DNA of 64,000 nt from Dyadobacter sandarakinus (GCF_016894445.1 NZ_CP056775.1:3102001-3166000); one strand, 5' to 3'. Shown: positions 35,182 to 45,297, counted from the stretch's first letter. Translations and numbers: made by a program. The notes: generated from the sequence alone by a model not told the origin.

Positions 35182-35844
35182 TTGAACGAGATCAGTACCC
35201 TTATCTGGAAGGAAGTCACCCTGGAATGGCGGCAAAAATATGCGCTCAGCGGGATGCTGCTTTATGTGGTCAGTACTGTTTTTGTTGCCTATCTGAGCTT
35301 CAACCTGCGCCGTAACCAGCTTACCCCGATTGTCTGGAACACGCTCTTCTGGATTATCCTGCTTTTTACCGCGGTAAATGCCATCGCCAAAAGTTTCTCC
35401 CAGGAGCGGCACGGACGGCTGATCTACTACTACAACCTGTGCAGCCCGCACGCGATCATTATTTCAAAGATTATTTACAATTCCATGATCATGCTCCTGC
35501 TGGCACTGATCGGATTTGTGATCTATTCATTTGTCATGGGGAATCCTGTGGGGGATATGGGATTGTTCCTGATCTGCATCGTGCTGTCGGCAGTCGGGTT
35601 TGCATCGGTGCTGACGCTCGTGGCGGGCATTGCGTCCAAGGCCGATAACAGTGCAACATTGATGGCGGTCCTCAGCTTCCCGATCATTCTGCCCATGCTG
35701 CTGATGACGATCCGCCTTGCCAAAAATGCGCTTGACGGTCTAGACTGGTCAGTCAGTACGGATGAAATTACCACACTATTATCGATTGATGCCATAGTAA
35801 TTACGCTCAGCTACCTGCTTTTTCCTTATCTGTGGAAGAGCTGA
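35182..35844 (+). CDS. ccmB: Heme exporter subunit CcmB
   Basis: A 220-residue inner-membrane protein with six helices, the permease of the CcmAB transporter for cytochrome c maturation. It starts at TTG 35182 (NEISTLIWKEVTLEWRQKYA), the classic CcmB opening with K-E and E-W-R. NAIAKSFSQERHGRLIYYYN and the helix-rich GFASVLTLVAGIASKADNSA with LSFPIILPMLL fit the family. ccmA is not in this window. It is the first gene of the ccmBCDEF run. Confidence 0.9.
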   Translation: MNEISTLIWKEVTLEWRQKYALSGMLLYVVSTVFVAYLSFNLRRNQLTPIVWNTLFWIILLFTAVNAIAKSFSQERHGRLIYYYNLCSPHAIIISKIIYNSMIMLLLALIGFVIYSFVMGNPVGDMGLFLICIVLSAVGFASVLTLVAGIASKADNSATLMAVLSFPIILPMLLMTIRLAKNALDGLDWSVSTDEITTLLSIDAIVITLSYLLFPYLWKS

Positions 35845-35920
35845 TGTTGAAGTATTTGCGGTATTTTTAAGTAAAAAATATTATAAAGTATCCGGGTTCA
35901 CCGGTTTTGAAATAAGTACA

Positions 35921-36607
35921 ATGAGAAAGCTTTGGTGGAAAATCCTGTGTATTGTGATCATTTTCTACGTGATCGTAATGGGACTGATGGGCCCGGTGCC
36001 GCATCTCGCCATTATCAATGAAAGTATCCGGAATACATACTTCCACGTAGCGCTGTGGCTGGCCATGACCATGCTGCTGTTTACGTCGATGGTTTTTTCG
36101 GTCAGATACCTGAACAAAGGCCGCATTGAGGATGATGATATTGCGAGCGAAATCGCCAAATCCGCTATTTTCTTCGGGATTTTGGGTTGCCTTACAGGTT
36201 CTGTGTGGGCCAATTATACCTGGGGAGATCCCTGGCCCAATGATCCGAAGCTCAACGGTGCAGCCATCGGCATTCTGATTTACCTTGCTTATCTGCTGCT
36301 GAGAAGCTCATTTGAGGATGAACAGCGCAAAGCACGCATTTCTTCGGTTTATAACATTTTCGCCTTCGCAGTTTTTATCCCGATCATTTATATCCTGCCA
36401 CGGCTTACAGACTCCCTGCACCCCGGGAGCGGCGGTAACAGTACTTTCGGCTCATACGATTTTAACAATGATATCCGCAAAGTTTTTTACCCAGCTATCA
36501 TCGGTTATATCCTGCTCGGATTATGGCTTGCGGAGCTGAGAATCAGGATAAAGCGGATCAGCAGAGTAAAAGAGGAAATGCCGGCAACCGCGGGAAAAGT
36601 CCTGTAA
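35921..36607 (+). CDS. ccmC: Heme export/delivery protein CcmC
   Basis: A 228-residue, six-helix protein of the CcmC/CcsA heme-handling superfamily that passes heme to CcmE. VPHLAIINESIRNTYFHVAL carries the conserved periplasmic histidine of helix 2, and SVWANYTWGDPWPNDPK is the tryptophan-rich WWD-like heme loop. A longer periplasmic loop (LTDSLHPGSGGNSTFGSYDF) before the last helix contains a second His. It is 76 bp after ccmB and 72 bp before ccmD. Confidence 0.88.
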   Translation: MRKLWWKILCIVIIFYVIVMGLMGPVPHLAIINESIRNTYFHVALWLAMTMLLFTSMVFSVRYLNKGRIEDDDIASEIAKSAIFFGILGCLTGSVWANYTWGDPWPNDPKLNGAAIGILIYLAYLLLRSSFEDEQRKARISSVYNIFAFAVFIPIIYILPRLTDSLHPGSGGNSTFGSYDFNNDIRKVFYPAIIGYILLGLWLAELRIRIKRISRVKEEMPATAGKVL

Positions 36608-36679
36608 ATTGCTCATTTTCCACTTTGTCCAAACATTTAAAATCAAAAATTCGTTAAGACTTTAGTACCTCTGAATAGC

Positions 36680-36904
36680 ATGAAAACATTATCCCTGATA
36701 CTTCTTTTGCTCCTGTCACTTGGGGGAACAAGCATGGCGCAGGCAGCGGAAAATGCGGTACCGATGGCGGACAAGCTCCGTGAAGATGGCAAGATTTGGG
36801 TAGTAGTAGCCGTCATTGCCATTGTTTTTGCCGGCATCGCCATTAACATGCTGCGGATTGATGCCAAGCTCCGGAAAATTGAAAAAGACCTCAACATCAA
36901 GTAA
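36680..36904 (+). CDS. ccmD: CcmD-family small membrane protein
   Basis: A 74-residue protein with a cleavable-looking signal (TLSLILLLLLSLGGTSMAQA), a short periplasmic piece, one helix (IWVVVAVIAIVFAGIAINML) and a charged cytoplasmic tail (RIDAKLRKIEKDL). The size, single helix with basic tail, and place between ccmC and ccmE fit CcmD, which helps release holo-CcmE from CcmC. Sequence conservation in this family is low, so position is the main evidence. Confidence 0.75.
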   Translation: MKTLSLILLLLLSLGGTSMAQAAENAVPMADKLREDGKIWVVVAVIAIVFAGIAINMLRIDAKLRKIEKDLNIK

Positions 36905-36913
36905 CCTTCTTCT

Positions 36914-37348
36914 ATGAAAAAGATACAGATCTTCGGTTTGATTATCATTGCAGTGGCAATCGGAATTATCGTTTCCACAGCAGGTGATGCAAGTACTTAC
37001 GTAGATTTTACCAAAGCACGTGAAATGGCGCAGGACGGCGATGCCGAAAGCATTCACGTGGTAGGAAAGCTTAAAAAAGACGGCTCCGGCCAGATTATGG
37101 ATATGGTATACCAGCCTGAGCTGGACCCCAACTTCTTCACATTTACATTGGTAGACAATGAGAATGTGGAGCAGAAGGTAGTTTACAAAAACACCAAACC
37201 GCAGGATTTTGACAAATCCGAACAGGTAGTGGTAGTCGGGAAAATGAAAAACGGCGCTTTCGTGGCTGATAAGATCCTGATGAAATGCCCGTCCAAGTAC
37301 GACGATACGAAAATGGAAACCACTGAACATACCGCAGCAAAATCATGA
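36914..37348 (+). CDS. ccmE: Cytochrome c maturation protein CcmE, CXXXY type
   Basis: A 144-residue periplasmic heme chaperone anchored by one helix (IFGLIIIAVAIGIIVSTAG). The OB-fold body includes ESIHVVGKLKKDG, FFTFTLVDNENVEQKVVYKN and EQVVVVGKMKNGAFVADKIL. The heme-attachment site reads C-P-S-K-Y at 125-129, so it is the CXXXY form; the classical enterobacterial form is HXXXY. The CXXXY form is known from some Desulfovibrio and archaea. The stop overlaps the ccmF start (ATGA), so the two are coupled. Confidence 0.9.
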   Translation: MKKIQIFGLIIIAVAIGIIVSTAGDASTYVDFTKAREMAQDGDAESIHVVGKLKKDGSGQIMDMVYQPELDPNFFTFTLVDNENVEQKVVYKNTKPQDFDKSEQVVVVGKMKNGAFVADKILMKCPSKYDDTKMETTEHTAAKS

Positions 37349-39951
37349 TCCATACGACCATTGGAAGTGCAGGGCACCTGCTTGTCATTATTGCGTTTGT
37401 AACCGCGGTGGTGGCTACTTTCGCTTACTTCAAGGCCGGCATTGCGGGTAGTACCGTGGAGGAATCACAAACGTGGAAACGTTTTGCCCGTACCTTGTTC
37501 TACCTGCACGTGGCCGCTGTGCTGGGTGTGGTTTTCTCGCTTTACTGGATTATCGGCAATCATTATTTTGAATACCATTATGCGTGGAAAAACTCTTCGC
37601 TGTCCCTGCCGACCGGTTATACCATATCCAGTTTCTGGCAGGATCAGGAAGGAAGCTTTTTGCTTTGGATCTTCTGGAACGTGGTGCTGGGCTGCATTCT
37701 TATCCTGACCAACCGGTCGTGGGAAGCGCCGGTAATGGCCGTGTTTGCACTTGTACAGGCATTTCTTACCTCCATGATCCTCGGTGTGGTTATTCCGGGC
37801 CTTGATCTGAAAATTGGCTCAACACCATTTCTCCTGCTCAAAGAAGTAATGCCCGACCTGCCGGTATATGCGATGGACCCCAACTTCATTCCCAAGGATG
37901 GTAAAGGTCTTAACCCGCTTCTGCAGAATTACTGGATGGTGATTCACCCTCCTACCCTGTTCCTGGGCTTTGCTACGACTTTAATTCCGTTCTCTTTCGC
38001 TATTGCGGGGCTTTGGACCAAAAAAATTCAGGACTGGGTTCGCCCGGCACTCCCCTGGTCGTTGCTTTCCGCCATGATTCTGGGCGTGGGGATACTGATG
38101 GGTGCTTACTGGGCCTACGAAACACTGAACTTCGGCGGTTACTGGAACTGGGACCCTGTTGAAAACTCTTCCTTTGTGCCCTGGCTGGTACTTGTAGCAG
38201 CTATTCACACCATGATTATTGCCCGCAAGAACCCGACGGCGCTGAAAACATCCTTCATTCTTGCGATTGCTACTTTTATCTTAGTCCTCTATTCTACATT
38301 CATGACAAGAAGCGGTGTGCTCGGCAGCGCATCCGTACACTCATTTACTGACCTTGGATTATCCGGTCAGCTGCTGGTTTACCTGCTTACTTTTACGCTT
38401 GCGTCCATCGGCCTGCTCGTTTATCGCTGGAAGTCTCTTCCTTCCGATGAGGAAGAAGTCTCCACCTACTCGCAGGAATTCTGGATTTTTATTGGTGCCA
38501 CACTGCTTTGCCTGTCGGGTTTCCAGATTATCGCTACTACTTCCATCCCGGTTTACAACAAGATTGCGGAGGCATTTGGTACGGTGCTGAACATGGCCCT
38601 GCCTGCTGATCAGATCGGCCACTATAACAAGTTCCAGCTCTGGTTTTTCTCACTGATCACCATTGTGACAGGCGTAGGCCAGTATTTCTGGTGGAAACGT
38701 GCCGGCAAGGACAAGCTGCAGTCATTATACAATCCTTTGCTGCTTGCCCTGCTGATCGCTGCGGCAATCATTACCTACCAGGGTATCCGTGATATCCAGT
38801 ACATTGTTCTGCTTACAGCGGGCGTCTTTGCAGTGGTTGCAAACGGTTCGATCCTGTTCGATATCTTCCGGGGAAATTACAAGCTCTCAGGTGGGGCGGT
38901 TACGCACATCGGGGTAGCATTGATGCTGATCGGGATCCTGTTTTCCTCGGGTTATACCAAGGTAGTATCGATCAACAACTCGGGATTAATGATCTCCCGC
39001 AGTGATGAATTTACCAAGGACGACAACAAGGAAAATAAGGAAAATATCACACTCTGGCTCAACAAGCCTGAGAAAATGGGTGACTATATGCTCACCTGGC
39101 GCGATGTACGCGTGGAGCCCCGCCATATTCCGGGGTACCTTCCCAAAAGCTGGGTGGATATAATCGAGGGCGACTATCATGCCGTGGCCTTGCGCGATAT
39201 TGTAGTAGATGGTAAACAGTACAATGCAAAAGGTGATACGCTCGAAATCTTCCCTGAGAACTTTTACTATGACATTGAATACCGCGAGCCTTCGGGCCGG
39301 ATCTTCAACCTTTTTCCAAGGGTGCAGATCAACCCGGCAATGGGCGGGATCGTGTCTTCACCGGACATTCAGCGGAAAGTCAACAAGGACCTTTACACTT
39401 ATGTATCGATGGTCACCAATCCTACTGCTGAGCCGGTGTGGAGCCAGACTGAAAGCTTTACAGTTAATCTCAGGGATACATTTTTCGTAAATGATTATGT
39501 AGCCATCCTTGACAACGTTGTACGTACCGAGCAGGTGGAAGGTGTCACGCTCGGCGAAGGTGATGCGGCTGTAAAAGCGATCATTCGGGTGCTGGACAAA
39601 GACAAGGAATATGTGATCACACCATCGTTCGTGATTCGTAACCGCATGGTAGCACGCAAGCCCGAGGTAAGCAACGACCTGGGCATGCGGATCCAGTTCC
39701 AGGAAATTAACCCGCAAACCGGACAATTTACCTTTAATGTAAATACCACACAGCGTGACTTCATTGTCATGAAAGCCATCGAAAAGCCCCTTATCAATGT
39801 ACTCTGGATGGGTACTTTTGTGCTGGTGATCGGCTTTATTATGGCTACTGTACGCAGGTTCCGCGATTTCGTAAAAATGCGCAATAAGGAAAACAAACCC
39901 GCAGGCGGAAAGAGCAAAGGAAAGATGCGGGTTGAGGTTGCAGACTTGTAG
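37345..39951 (+). CDS. ccmF: Cytochrome c heme lyase CcmF
   Basis: An 868-residue polytopic protein that attaches heme from CcmE to apocytochrome c. The WWD domain reads TLNFGGYWNWDPVENSSFVP; upstream ISSFWQDQEGSFLLWIFWN and NPLLQNYWMVIHPPTLFLGF hold the conserved W and H residues. STFMTRSGVLGSASVHSF provides another family histidine. A periplasmic beta domain (about residues 560-810) precedes the final helix (INVLWMGTFVLVIGFIMAT). It is longer than proteobacterial CcmF (about 650), as is usual in Bacteroidota. Last gene of the run; a hairpin follows. Confidence 0.93.
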   Translation: MIHTTIGSAGHLLVIIAFVTAVVATFAYFKAGIAGSTVEESQTWKRFARTLFYLHVAAVLGVVFSLYWIIGNHYFEYHYAWKNSSLSLPTGYTISSFWQDQEGSFLLWIFWNVVLGCILILTNRSWEAPVMAVFALVQAFLTSMILGVVIPGLDLKIGSTPFLLLKEVMPDLPVYAMDPNFIPKDGKGLNPLLQNYWMVIHPPTLFLGFATTLIPFSFAIAGLWTKKIQDWVRPALPWSLLSAMILGVGILMGAYWAYETLNFGGYWNWDPVENSSFVPWLVLVAAIHTMIIARKNPTALKTSFILAIATFILVLYSTFMTRSGVLGSASVHSFTDLGLSGQLLVYLLTFTLASIGLLVYRWKSLPSDEEEVSTYSQEFWIFIGATLLCLSGFQIIATTSIPVYNKIAEAFGTVLNMALPADQIGHYNKFQLWFFSLITIVTGVGQYFWWKRAGKDKLQSLYNPLLLALLIAAAIITYQGIRDIQYIVLLTAGVFAVVANGSILFDIFRGNYKLSGGAVTHIGVALMLIGILFSSGYTKVVSINNSGLMISRSDEFTKDDNKENKENITLWLNKPEKMGDYMLTWRDVRVEPRHIPGYLPKSWVDIIEGDYHAVALRDIVVDGKQYNAKGDTLEIFPENFYYDIEYREPSGRIFNLFPRVQINPAMGGIVSSPDIQRKVNKDLYTYVSMVTNPTAEPVWSQTESFTVNLRDTFFVNDYVAILDNVVRTEQVEGVTLGEGDAAVKAIIRVLDKDKEYVITPSFVIRNRMVARKPEVSNDLGMRIQFQEINPQTGQFTFNVNTTQRDFIVMKAIEKPLINVLWMGTFVLVIGFIMATVRRFRDFVKMRNKENKPAGGKSKGKMRVEVADL

Positions 39952-40017
39952 ATCATACACTACGGATAGTCTCACGGCAGATCTAATCCGGTGTTTGCAA
40001 TGATATAGTTCTTAAAA

Positions 40018-40054
40018 ACAAAAAGGGGTTCAGCAAGCTGAACCCCTTTTTGTT
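40018..40054. terminator. Bidirectional hairpin terminator
   Basis: AAAAGGGGTTCAG (40021-40033), loop CAAG, CTGAACCCCTTTT (40038-40050), with A and T tracts on either side. It ends both the ccm operon and the convergent TonB-dependent receptor gene. Confidence 0.88.
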
Positions 40055-40072
40055 TAACAACACTTTGTTCCG

Positions 40073-42625
40073 TCAGAACCTGAACCCTAACCTGGCAAAG
40101 TAAAAAGCACCATTGCTACCCATCTGTACGGGATCCCAGGCACCTCCCGACTCTGTCAATGCCGGCAGCGACATATCAGGATAAACATTGAGCAGGTTGC
40201 TGGCACCGAGTGACAGGGAGATGTTTTTGGTAAACTTGTAATTCACCGTCACGTCGGTCTGCACTTTCGGAGCATATACATCCTGCTCATAATCCCAGTT
40301 CGTCAGCCGGATTTCACCAAAGTGTATCAGACGCACCATAAAGCTCCACTTGTCCACGGAGTAGTCCAGCGTAAGGTTGATTTTGGAAGGCGGTGCCGAC
40401 GAAAGTACAAAGCGTCTTTCGCGGTCATCGAAATAAATATCCTCCTTACCGGCAAGTTTGGGCACCGTATTGACCGGACCCAGTTCCATCCAGTTGAAGT
40501 TGGCAGCCAGCGTTGAACTCAGCCTGCCAGCACCAAGCGGCATATTGTGCGCCACAATCACATCCAGACCTTTGGTCGTTGTATAAGCCAGTGCATTGGT
40601 AAAAAACTGCGCTTTTCCCACCCGCAATGCACGCAGCAGACTACCTATTTCTTTATCATCATCACTGAACTGACCGGTCAATACTACGCGGTCTTTTACC
40701 TTTACATAATAACCATCCACCGTCACCGACAATCGCGCCGAGGGTGTATAAGTAAGTCCCAGGCTGGCATTTTGTGAAGTTTCCTGTTTGAGCTGCGGGA
40801 TACCCAATGCCTGGGTCACAGCGCTGTTATTGTTTGCCAGCAGTACTTCCACCGGCTGACCATTCACAAAGTTGGTAAAGGTTGAATTGAAATACTTCTG
40901 AGCCAGCGACGGTGCCCGGAAGCCCGTACTCACCGATCCTCTTGCCGCAAGGGCATCAGTGATCTTGTACCTCAATCCCAACTTTCCATTCACAGTACTT
41001 CCGAAATCACTGTAATTTTCAAAGCGTCCTGCTATGTCTATCAGCAGGTTTTTGGTGACGTCTGCTTCCAGGTCAAGATATGCGCCTACATTCGAGCGGC
41101 TTTTATTGGTCACATCCGACGGGCTGTACCCTGGAAATCCCTGTGACCCGCCTGCCTTCGCAGGATCATAATTGTAATACGATGCCCGCTCTCCTGCAAA
41201 AATCTTGTAGCGCTCCGTCCGGTATTCTGCCCCGAATGCAACATTCAGCCCCTGCAGAATATTCTTGTAGTAGCGCGACACATTGAGGTTTGAAACATTT
41301 TGCCCGAGCTGAAAACCACCTGCATCAAACTCCGTCTGCGATAGCGGCCCGAATGATGCATTGAGTGAGTTCTCAACCCCGAAATGAAACTTGTTAAAGC
41401 CATACGTATTGCTCACATCAATGTCCCACGAGCGCCACACGCCGCGGAAGCCTCCGGTAACTGCGCGGTCGTCAATCTTACTGGTAATAATCGGGTCAAA
41501 TCCATTGGGATAAATGGATGGGATATTCCGGTCATCGTCGGCAAAGCGTGTCCAGGCATAAGCATCTCCATTGCGGCGGTTGAGTCCGCCAAACGTGTAA
41601 AACTGCACGTTTTTGCCCAATGGTATTTTCGCGTTATAGTACAATGCTGCATTGCCCATCTTAGGGTCGCCGTACTGCCGCCTTGCCAGATCCGCCTCGC
41701 TGCTGACCGTATTGGCCCGGTTGGTATGGTCGCGAAAGTTGTAGTCGGCCGTCACATTTACAAAGCCCTTTTTTGCGATGGCCACCCCATAGTTCAGGTT
41801 TACATTATAATTTAAACCATCAAACTTTTTATTGTCAAACCGGTATTTGGCCTGGTAAATACCTGCATTTACATTGGCAGAAAGCTGATTTACGGTTTCT
41901 TTCAGTACGATGTTGATCACCCCGGCAATGGCGTCGGAGCCGTATTGTGCCGATGCTCCGTCGCGAAGGATTTCAATGCGCTCGATGGCTGCGGCAGGAA
42001 TTGCATTCAGGTCGGTACCGGTATTGCCCCGCCCGCGCGAGCCGAACAGGTTAACGAGGGACGACTGGTGCCGGCGTTTTCCATTGATCAGGACCAGCGT
42101 CTGGTCGGGGCCCAGCCCGCGGAGTGAAGCCGGATCTACGTGATCCGCACCGTCTGAGCCGGTCTGGCGGTTAGAATTGAAAGAAGGAGCCGCAAACTGA
42201 AGAAGCTGGTTTACATCCAGCTGACCCTGCCGGGTGGTTACCTCCCGTATGTCGATCACGTCCACAGGCGCAGGTGTGTCTGTGGAAGAGCGGTTAAGAT
42301 TACGCGATCCTACCACAGTCACCTGGTTGAGTACCGTCGCATTTTCCATCTGAAAATCCTGCGTACCACCGGCTCCTACGGCACGCTCGATGGTGCTGTA
42401 TCCCACATAAGTCACCACAAGTACGGCTGCGGGTCCCAACACATTCAGCGAGTAGGTACCGCCGGCATCGGTGATGGTACCATTGCCAGAACCCCTCTGT
42501 ACAACCGACGCTCCCACCAGCACATCGCCGCGCTCGTCCGTAACTTTTCCGGTTACCGTGATGCTTTGAGCTACTGACCAATAAGTGAGAAGTACAAAAA
42601 GTAATGTTGTTAAAGTTTTATTCAT
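40073..42625 (-). CDS. TonB-dependent receptor (siderophore/cobalamin-type)
   Basis: An 850-residue outer-membrane receptor with signal peptide (TLTTLLFVLLTYWSVAQ). A carboxypeptidase-like domain follows (ITVTGKVTDERGDVLVGASV, VLVVTYVGYSTIERAVG). The plug has VDVIDIREVTTRQG, LRGLGPDQTLVLINGKRRHQ and IERIEILRDGASAQYGSDAI. The C-terminal 22-strand barrel ends in FYFARLGFRF with terminal Phe. There is no SusD partner, so this is not a Sus pair. The RGLGPDQTLVLINGKRRH plug type is often seen in stand-alone receptors of the phylum. The ligand is unknown. Confidence 0.9.
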   Translation of the reverse strand: MNKTLTTLLFVLLTYWSVAQSITVTGKVTDERGDVLVGASVVQRGSGNGTITDAGGTYSLNVLGPAAVLVVTYVGYSTIERAVGAGGTQDFQMENATVLNQVTVVGSRNLNRSSTDTPAPVDVIDIREVTTRQGQLDVNQLLQFAAPSFNSNRQTGSDGADHVDPASLRGLGPDQTLVLINGKRRHQSSLVNLFGSRGRGNTGTDLNAIPAAAIERIEILRDGASAQYGSDAIAGVINIVLKETVNQLSANVNAGIYQAKYRFDNKKFDGLNYNVNLNYGVAIAKKGFVNVTADYNFRDHTNRANTVSSEADLARRQYGDPKMGNAALYYNAKIPLGKNVQFYTFGGLNRRNGDAYAWTRFADDDRNIPSIYPNGFDPIITSKIDDRAVTGGFRGVWRSWDIDVSNTYGFNKFHFGVENSLNASFGPLSQTEFDAGGFQLGQNVSNLNVSRYYKNILQGLNVAFGAEYRTERYKIFAGERASYYNYDPAKAGGSQGFPGYSPSDVTNKSRSNVGAYLDLEADVTKNLLIDIAGRFENYSDFGSTVNGKLGLRYKITDALAARGSVSTGFRAPSLAQKYFNSTFTNFVNGQPVEVLLANNNSAVTQALGIPQLKQETSQNASLGLTYTPSARLSVTVDGYYVKVKDRVVLTGQFSDDDKEIGSLLRALRVGKAQFFTNALAYTTTKGLDVIVAHNMPLGAGRLSSTLAANFNWMELGPVNTVPKLAGKEDIYFDDRERRFVLSSAPPSKINLTLDYSVDKWSFMVRLIHFGEIRLTNWDYEQDVYAPKVQTDVTVNYKFTKNISLSLGASNLLNVYPDMSLPALTESGGAWDPVQMGSNGAFYFARLGFRF

Positions 42626-42781
42626 TGATATTGAAGTTTAAACAGCCTGGCGGCAAATTAGAAAATAATTGATGATTATCTTTTTGAACAACGAAACAAC
42701 ATTCTTGAAAAAGCACTACTTACCAAATCGCGAATACGTATCTTTACAACCGGATTTCCAAGTTTGTTTACAATTACCCCC

Positions 42782-43087
42782 ATGGTTTCTTCCCTGTTAA
42801 AATCACCCCTCGGCCGCCTGCGCATTGTTGCTTTCCTGGAAGGTATCTCCTACCTCGTACTGCTGGGAATTGCAATGCCGCTGAAATACCTGGCCGGAAT
42901 GCCGCAGGCTGTACGTGTAGTAGGCATGGCCCACGGCGTACTGTTTGTCTTATTTGTGCTCCTCCTGGTACAGGTTGCCATTGAGCACAGCTGGTCATTC
43001 AAAAAATCGATCCTGTCCTTCATTTCTTCACTGGTACCCTTCGGCACTTTTTACGCTGATGCCCGCTGGTTCAGAAATTCTATTTAA
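42782..43087 (+). CDS. DUF3817 membrane protein
   Basis: A 101-residue protein with three helices. RLRIVAFLEGISYLVLLGIA, MPLKYLAGMPQAVRVVGMAH and GVLFVLFVLLLVQ with PFGTFYADARW are the DUF3817 blocks. The conserved E-G-x-S and G-x-x-H-G may line a transport path; function is unknown. ATG 42782 is chosen over a TTG six codons earlier. It is followed 32 bp later by the DUF5916 gene. Confidence 0.85.
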   Translation: MVSSLLKSPLGRLRIVAFLEGISYLVLLGIAMPLKYLAGMPQAVRVVGMAHGVLFVLFVLLLVQVAIEHSWSFKKSILSFISSLVPFGTFYADARWFRNSI

Positions 43088-43119
43088 ATACCCCTGATTC
43101 CTAAAACTACCTGAACCCC

Positions 43120-45294
43120 GTGCGATCCGTTTTTACCTTAACAATCCTGTGCTTTTTTCTTGTACTGCAAAGCTTAGCCCAGAAACCCAATGAAAACTAC
43201 CAGTACCACATTCACGGCGCCACTTCCGAGGTGACCGTCGACGGAGTACCCGACGACCTTGCATGGAGCAATGCCGAAACTGCGAAGGATTTTTTCATGA
43301 TCACGCCCATGGATACCAGCTTCGCACGGGCGCTCACCGACGTGAAAATGTGCTATGACAGGCAAAACCTGTACATCCTGGTCGTCAACTACAAGCCGGT
43401 GAAGGGATCCATTATCGTGGAGTCTTTGAAAAGGGATTTTTCATTTGGGAAAAATGATAACTTCCTGCTCTTCATGGACACCTTCGACGACAAAACCAAT
43501 GGTTTTTCGTTCGGGGCCAATGCAGCGGGTGCTCCCTGGGATGGGCAGCAGGGCGACGGTGGTACCGTGGACCTGAGCTGGGACAACAAGTGGGTGAGCT
43601 CCGTCAGGAATGATGACGACAAATGGGTATGGGAAGCTGCAATTCCGTTTAAAAGCATCCGGTACAAGCCCGGTATTACACGCTGGGGCATCAATTTTAG
43701 CCGCCAGGACCTTACTATTTCTGAAAAATCGGCCTGGGCACCTGTGCCGCGGCAGTTTCCCTCTGCGTCGCTGGCCTACACCGGCGTGCTGGTGTGGGAC
43801 GTGCCGCCTCCTAATCCGGGCCCCAACATTTCCGTTATTCCCTATGCGGCTACCCGCTTAACCAAGGATTACGCCAACGATCGTCCCAATAAATACAAGC
43901 CTGCCATTGGCGGGGATGTCAAAATAGGACTTACTCCTTCCCTTAATCTGGACTTGACGGTTAACCCCGACTTTTCACAGGTTGATGTGGATGTGCAGCA
44001 AACCAACCTGGACCGCTTTGAACTCTTTTTCCCGGAGCGGCGGCAGTTCTTCCTGGAAAACGCCGACCTTTTCGCCAATTTCGGGTACGCTACCATTCGT
44101 CCTTTTTTCTCCCGGAGGATAGGTTTGGGAGTTCCCATCGAGTTCGGTGCGCGCATGAGCGGCAAGATCAACAAGAACTGGCGCATCGGGGTACTCGACG
44201 TGCAAACTTCGTCACAGGACAGTATTTCGCCCCGCAACAATTATGCGGTATTTGCGCTGCAAAGGCAGGTACTTGCCCGCTCCAACATTCGCTTTCTTTT
44301 TGTTAACCGGGATGCGATCAACTACTCTCCCGAGAAATATGCGCAGACCAACAAGTACAACCGTAACATAGGTGCGGAGTTCAACCTCGCGAGTGCTAAA
44401 AACCTCTGGACAGGAAAGGTACTTTTGCTCAAATCGTTTACGCCCGGCAAATCGTCAGACGACTTCACCCACGCAGCGGACCTGAAATTCAATCGTGCCA
44501 ACTTCTTCTGGCAGTGGCAGCATGAGTATGTAGGCAAAAACTACAATGCAGAAGTGGGCTATGTGCCCAATGCGGTGCGGATGGGTTATTACAAAATCAG
44601 TCCCAACATCGGCTACCTGTTTTTTGTAAAATCAAAAAGGATTATCAGTCACGGGCCCAAGCTGGTCAGTAATGTATACTGGGATAAGAAGTTCGACCTG
44701 AGTGACCGTGAATTTATTCTTTCCTACAACCTCAACTTTATCAACCGCGCCACTATAGCCGTGTGGGGATCGAGCAATTATGTACGGCTCCTGCGTCCGT
44801 TTGACCCTACCAACCTGGGCAGCTTCACGCTCGCAACCGGTACCGAGCACAACTGGAAGGCAACCGGATTTGACATTGTGTCAGGTCCTCAAAACAGACT
44901 TACCTACGCAGCATCGGGCATTTTGGGCGGCTATTACCAGCATGGGCGGCGCAATAACCTGCGGGCTGAGCTTGGCTACCGCGTGCAGCCTTATGTAGCC
45001 ATTACGATGGCCGGTAACTATAACGACATCAGGCTGCCGGAACCCTGGAACAGGACGCAGCTGTGGCTGGTAGGTCCCCGGGTAGATGTTACATTTACGA
45101 ATACCCTGTTTTTCACCACCTTCATGCAGTACAACAACCAGGCTGATAACATTAACCTGAATGCCCGTCTGCAATGGCGCTACAAGCCTGCGTCCGACCT
45201 TTTTATTGTTTACACAGACAATTACCTGCCTGAGAATTTCAGGGTTAAAAACCGGGCGGTAGTGCTCAAATTCACCTACTGGTGGAATCTCTGA
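43120..45294 (+). CDS. DUF5916 outer-membrane protein with CBM9-like domain
   Basis: A 724-residue exported protein from GTG 43120 with signal peptide (VFTLTILCFFLVLQSLAQ). Residues about 25-205 form a CBM9-like sandwich (VTVDGVPDDLAWSNAETAKD, VKMCYDRQNLYILVVN, WVWEAAIPFKSIRYKPG). The rest is a DUF5916 barrel: LNLDLTVNPDFSQVDVDVQQ, NLDRFELFFPERRQFFLENA and many alternating strands to the C-terminus. The family is common in Bacteroidota, and no substrate is established here. Convergent with the LRR gene, leaving only 3 bp. Confidence 0.88.
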   Translation: MRSVFTLTILCFFLVLQSLAQKPNENYQYHIHGATSEVTVDGVPDDLAWSNAETAKDFFMITPMDTSFARALTDVKMCYDRQNLYILVVNYKPVKGSIIVESLKRDFSFGKNDNFLLFMDTFDDKTNGFSFGANAAGAPWDGQQGDGGTVDLSWDNKWVSSVRNDDDKWVWEAAIPFKSIRYKPGITRWGINFSRQDLTISEKSAWAPVPRQFPSASLAYTGVLVWDVPPPNPGPNISVIPYAATRLTKDYANDRPNKYKPAIGGDVKIGLTPSLNLDLTVNPDFSQVDVDVQQTNLDRFELFFPERRQFFLENADLFANFGYATIRPFFSRRIGLGVPIEFGARMSGKINKNWRIGVLDVQTSSQDSISPRNNYAVFALQRQVLARSNIRFLFVNRDAINYSPEKYAQTNKYNRNIGAEFNLASAKNLWTGKVLLLKSFTPGKSSDDFTHAADLKFNRANFFWQWQHEYVGKNYNAEVGYVPNAVRMGYYKISPNIGYLFFVKSKRIISHGPKLVSNVYWDKKFDLSDREFILSYNLNFINRATIAVWGSSNYVRLLRPFDPTNLGSFTLATGTEHNWKATGFDIVSGPQNRLTYAASGILGGYYQHGRRNNLRAELGYRVQPYVAITMAGNYNDIRLPEPWNRTQLWLVGPRVDVTFTNTLFFTTFMQYNNQADNINLNARLQWRYKPASDLFIVYTDNYLPENFRVKNRAVVLKFTYWWNL

Positions 45295-45297
45295 AAC

